From Chloroflexota bacterium (GTDB lineage: Bacteria > Chloroflexota > Anaerolineae > Ardenticatenales > Ardenticatenaceae), in NCBI GenBank assembly GCA_003520455.1, contig DOUV01000300.1:1-6361 (forward strand): 6,361 bases of DNA. Direction: 5' to 3'. The translations under genes were made by a program, and so were the position numbers. Positions 1 through 6,361 of this stretch are shown piece after piece (the stretch's first letter is position 1; each line of letters begins with the position of its first letter). The notes beneath the pieces were generated by a model. It saw only the letters and a list, made by a program, of their open reading frames with translations. It was not told the origin of the DNA and ran no database searches.

Positions 1-886
1 GGTGGCCCCCGCTGGTGCCGCCGGGCGGGTGCGCCTTGTGGAGGCGCTGGGTCTGCTCGCCCACCTGTTACCGGAACTTCTCCTCGGCCAGGGTGTGACC
101 CAGTCACCACCACACCTCCTCGATGTCTACGAGCACAATCTGGCGGTGCTGGCGGCCGTTGAGGAGCTGCTTCCAACCATCGATCTCGAATATCCAAGCT
201 TCGATCTCGCTCGCTCCCCCGGCTCCTATCTGTGGACCGAGAATGGTGTGCTGGCCCCATGGCGCGAGCGAATGGCCGAGCACCTGGCGGTGGAGGTCAG
301 CCACGAGCAGCCGCGCTGGCTCTTGCTCAAACTGGCGGCGCTACTCCACGATGTCGGCAAGCCTGCAACGCGGACTGTGGGCGATGATGGGCGGATTCAC
401 TTTTATCGGCACGAGACAGTGGGCGCCGAGATGGTCCGGGCGATCTTGCGCCGTCTCAGGATGCCGCAGAAGAGTGTCGTCTGGGTGGGAAGAATCGTAG
501 CCAACCATCTGCGGCCGCTACAGCTGAGCCATCGTCTGCCCGCTACGCGCCGGGCGGTGTATCGTTATTTTCGCGTCACCCGCAATAGCGGGCCGGACGT
601 GGCGTTACTCAGCATCGCGGACCAGCGTGGTAAGGTTTTTGCTCAGGACCGAGCGCCGGTGGGCGCGGTGGCACAGCAGCTTCTCGCCGCCTACTTCGAT
701 GAGTACGAGACCTTTGTCGCCGTGCAACCGCTGTTGAGCGGGCGTGAGATCATCGCACTGACCGGGATCGAGCCGGGGCCGCGGATCGGCGAGTTGATCG
801 AGCGATTGAAGGAGGCTCAGGCGCGTGGGCACGTTCGCGAACGCGAGAGTGCGATCCGCTACTTACGCGATTTGACACGTTCGTAG
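1..886 (+). CDS. HD-domain protein of the CCA-adding / poly(A) polymerase family, C-terminal part (5' truncated)
   Basis: The reading frame is open at the left edge, so the first GTG (position 2) is probably an internal codon and residue numbers count from it. The visible 294 residues hold an HD phosphohydrolase-type domain: His45 (YEHN), His116-Asp117 (LLHDVGKP), His137 (YRHE), His169 (ANHL) and Asp207 (ADQRG), spaced like the metal ligands of HD proteins. The end, residues 244-291 (LLSGREI, GIEPGPRIGELI, then a Glu/Arg-rich helix), matches the C-terminal helical part of bacterial class II tRNA nucleotidyltransferase/poly(A) polymerase-like proteins. In that family an N-terminal nucleotidyltransferase domain adds CCA or A residues to RNA 3' ends, and the HD part can have phosphohydrolase activity. 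The nucleotidyltransferase domain would lie left of the window and is not seen, so a stand-alone HD protein is possible. The stop is TAG at 884-886. The -35 box of the next promoter lies inside its last codons. Confidence 0.8.
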   Translation, partial: VAPAGAAGRVRLVEALGLLAHLLPELLLGQGVTQSPPHLLDVYEHNLAVLAAVEELLPTIDLEYPSFDLARSPGSYLWTENGVLAPWRERMAEHLAVEVSHEQPRWLLLKLAALLHDVGKPATRTVGDDGRIHFYRHETVGAEMVRAILRRLRMPQKSVVWVGRIVANHLRPLQLSHRLPATRRAVYRYFRVTRNSGPDVALLSIADQRGKVFAQDRAPVGAVAQQLLAAYFDEYETFVAVQPLLSGREIIALTGIEPGPRIGELIERLKEAQARGHVRERESAIRYLRDLTRS

Positions 887-900
887 ATACTCATTATAAT
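872..900 (+). promoter_or_regulatory. Perfect consensus sigma-70/sigma-A promoter upstream of rpoC
   Basis: TTGACA at 872-877 and TATAAT at 895-900 are both exact consensus hexamers, separated by exactly 17 bp. Transcription would start near 906-909. The -35 box lies within the last codons of the HD gene and the -10 box lies 8 bp past its stop. This is the only strong promoter seen ahead of rpoC, and it implies a 5' leader of roughly 366 nt. Start-site position is inferred from spacing. Confidence 0.9.
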
Positions 901-1000
901 ATTCCGTCGCGGAGAAAGTTCGCGGGAAGTCTGACTTCGAGTGTTGGTTCTGAGCGTGAAGCGCCCCGTGGCCTTGCACCGGACAAGAACCGAAAAAGTC

Positions 1001-1020
1001 AAGGAGGTCCGCTCGTTGTG
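1001..1020 (+). promoter_or_regulatory. Perfect Shine-Dalgarno sequence with nearby TTG/GTG starts inside the leader
   Basis: AAGGAGGT at 1001-1008 is fully complementary to the usual 16S rRNA 3' end. It precedes TTG (1016-1018, followed directly by a TGA) and GTG (1018-1020). This site matches better than the one rpoC itself uses. It lies in the left arm of the terminator hairpin, and the possible starts lie in its loop, so ribosome binding and terminator formation would exclude each other. It may also be a chance consequence of the stem sequence. Confidence 0.4.
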
Positions 1021-1038
1021 ATCGGGCCTTTTCGTTTT
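1002..1038 (+). terminator. Intrinsic terminator in the rpoC leader
   Basis: The core stem 1005-1011 pairs with 1023-1029 (7 bp, one U-G), extendable to 1002-1004 with 1030-1032 through A-U and G-U pairs. The loop is 11 nt (1012-1022). A T-rich tail follows: TTTTCGTTTT at 1029-1038, then GTTGTT, a clear departure from the GC-rich surroundings. It lies downstream of the perfect promoter and about 235 nt upstream of rpoC, so it would shorten rpoC transcripts unless overcome. It could also end read-through from the HD gene. Confidence 0.65.
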
Positions 1039-1182
1039 GTTGTTACGGTTGTTGAAACAGTGGTGCTCATTTCTAACTGTCGTTTCCCCGACCGCTGCCG
1101 GTTGCGATGTGGCGCATCGGTGGCATCCTCACGTGTTCCACTTGGATTGTTGCCCCAACATTCGTCTGCGAGCATCGATTGA
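1018..1182 (+). CDS. Possible 54-codon leader ORF (doubtful)
   Basis: A frame opens at GTG 1018 behind the perfect Shine-Dalgarno at 1001-1008 and ends at TGA 1180-1182, 90 nt before rpoC. The first residues would be MIGPFRFVVTVVETVVLIS, hydrophobic and Val-rich, partly because the frame reads through the terminator's T-rich tail. About half of its codons end in G or C, well below rpoC, so codon use does not support long-standing coding. No family is recognised. If translated, it would more likely be a regulatory leader peptide than a functional protein. Confidence 0.15.
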   Translation: MIGPFRFVVTVVETVVLISNCRFPDRCRLRCGASVASSRVPLGLLPQHSSASID

Positions 1183-1272
1183 GGGGGACGCACCCCTGGA
1201 CGGGCGCCTCGCGATGCTGTTGTGTAATCGGCTGGAGCCAGATGGCTTATAACCTGCCAGGGAGGAACCTGC
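1045..1272 (+). other. rpoC-proximal leader with several hairpins, no convincing gene
   Basis: This stretch between the leader terminator and rpoC has local inverted repeats: 1057-1061 with 1076-1080; 1105-1109 with 1115-1119 (CGATG/CATCG, 5-nt loop); 1148-1152 with 1156-1160 (TGTTG/CAACA); and a nested pair in which a perfect 7-bp stem, 1171-1177 with 1212-1218 (AGCATCG/CGATGCT), encloses a 5-bp stem, 1182-1186 with 1193-1197 (AGGGG/CCCCT). Together they suggest a folded 5' UTR. Individual stems are short enough to arise by chance. No strong second promoter was found. Confidence 0.4.
1259..1267 (+). promoter_or_regulatory. Ribosome binding site of rpoC
   Basis: AGGGAGGAA lies with its GGAGG core (1261-1265) 7 nt before the GTG at 1273. 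This supports that GTG as the start. The protein from there ([19 protein letters not shown]) aligns with the start of other bacterial beta' subunits such as Bacillus. Confidence 0.85.
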
Positions 1273-6177
<4,905 letters not shown>

Positions 6178-6236
6178 ACTGCCGTTGGGGCCCGGCGAGG
6201 TCAGCAAGGGCCTGCCGCCGTCCGGTTCTGCCACAT

Positions 6237-6270
6237 ACAGGGCCGCGTGGATCGATCCACGCGGCCCTGT
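6237..6270 (+). terminator. Perfect 34-bp palindrome after rpoC, probable terminator hairpin
   Basis: The sequence reads the same on both strands from 6237 to 6270, centred between 6253 and 6254. As RNA it gives a 15-bp GC-rich stem (6237-6251 with 6256-6270) and a UCGA loop, beginning 60 nt past the rpoC stop. No T-run follows, so it would be a U-poor terminator or a 3'-end stabilising hairpin. Being symmetric, it could act on transcripts from either direction. Confidence 0.75.
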
Positions 6271-6275
6271 TGGTG

Positions 6276-6297
6276 GGCCACGCGCTCGGGCGTGGCC
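6276..6297 (+). terminator. Second hairpin downstream of rpoC
   Basis: GGCCACGC at 6276-6283 pairs perfectly with GCGTGGCC at 6290-6297 around a 6-nt loop. It starts 5 nt after the larger palindrome and has no T-run. The core GCGTGG/CCACGC is the same as in the first hairpin, so the two may be tandem terminators of common origin or may pair alternatively. Confidence 0.5.
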
Positions 6298-6347
6298 TGT
6301 CGGCCTGCAGCGCGGGTCAAGACGTGCTTGTGTCGGCCGGGAGCCGG

Positions 6348-6361
6348 GCGACTGAAGTCGC
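6348..6361. repeat. Inverted repeat at the right window edge
   Basis: GCGACT at 6348-6353 and AGTCGC at 6356-6361 are perfect inverted copies separated by GA. The last base of the window is the last base of the repeat, so it may continue further. It could be one end of a short dispersed repeat or another hairpin. Nothing else is seen in 6298-6347. Confidence 0.35.

Larger units (their letters stand above)
907..1044 (+). ncRNA. Structured leader RNA ending in a terminator (attenuator/riboswitch-like, or a separate small RNA)
   Basis: No known RNA family is recognised. Hand folding gives: (1) a hairpin at the predicted 5' end, 908-913 with 919-924, including one G-U pair; (2) a long helix in two parts, 932-937 with 996-1001 (6 bp) and 944-951 with 986-993 (8 bp, one U-G pair), separated by a 6-by-2 nt internal loop; (3) inside it two small hairpins, 954-956 with 962-964 and 966-970 with 977-982 (one bulge), which would make a three-way junction; (4) immediately downstream, a terminator hairpin with a T-rich tail. 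A consensus promoter, folded domain and terminator ahead of a housekeeping gene is the layout of a transcription attenuator. The same layout fits an independent RNA of about 130 nt. No energy calculation or covariation test was possible. Confidence 0.5.

Noticed and set aside
2..4. GTG as the true start of the HD-domain gene
   Set aside because: The frame is open to the window edge, no ribosome binding site can be seen, and the family normally has a nucleotidyltransferase domain before this point.
1052..1080. Second promoter, TTGAAA at 1052-1057
   Set aside because: The -35 is good but nothing close to TATAAT lies at 15-18 bp; the best candidate (TAACTG) matches poorly. A weak promoter cannot be excluded.
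1220..1253. Promoter from TTGTGT (1220-1225) and TATAAC (1248-1253)
   Set aside because: The spacer is 22 bp, too long, and there is no suitable -35 at the right distance from TATAAC.
907..1272. tRNA, 6S, SRP or tmRNA gene in the leader
   Set aside because: No cloverleaf, T-loop or other family signature was found in either half.

Overview
The window is a GC-rich bacterial chromosomal segment holding two genes on the + strand. The first is the 3' part of an HD-domain gene of the CCA-adding/poly(A) polymerase family (1-886, cut by the left edge). The second is a complete, unusually long rpoC encoding RNA polymerase beta' (1273-6177, 1634 aa). The beta' core sequence and its pattern of lineage-specific insertions point to Chloroflexota, perhaps a Thermomicrobia-like lineage. 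That placement is an inference from recalled family patterns, not from a search.

Layout. The HD gene stops at 886. A perfect consensus sigma-70/sigma-A promoter (TTGACA, 17 bp, TATAAT; 872-900) straddles its last codons and fires toward rpoC. It is followed by about 366 nt without a convincing gene. The first part of that leader (about 907-1044) can fold into a 5' hairpin, a long two-part helix closing a possible three-way junction, and an intrinsic-terminator hairpin with a T-rich tail. The terminator's left arm contains a perfect Shine-Dalgarno sequence and its loop holds possible start codons. This resembles an attenuator or riboswitch, or else a free-standing small RNA. The second part (1045-1272) has smaller hairpins and ends in a good ribosome binding site for the GTG start of rpoC. 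After rpoC (6178-6361) there is no gene, only a 34-bp perfect palindrome, a second hairpin with a related core, and an inverted repeat cut by the window edge.

The beta' protein has all core catalytic elements: both zinc sites, clamp helices, switch 2, the NADFDGD metal site, bridge helix and trigger loop. Four additions explain its length relative to about 1200 aa in Bacillus: a coiled-coil insertion of about 190 residues (137-325), an insertion of about 110 residues with an alpha-CTD-like helix-hairpin-helix segment (723-832), an apparently duplicated beta-rich module after the trigger loop (1212-1327), and a 138-residue C-terminal tail that is 68% Asp/Glu with no Lys or Arg (1497-1634).

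The two genes have no obvious functional link. The HD protein belongs to RNA 3'-end metabolism and rpoC to transcription. rpoB, the usual upstream neighbour of rpoC, is absent, so rpoC appears to have its own promoter and leader here. The leader and the beta' additions are the parts most worth following up.
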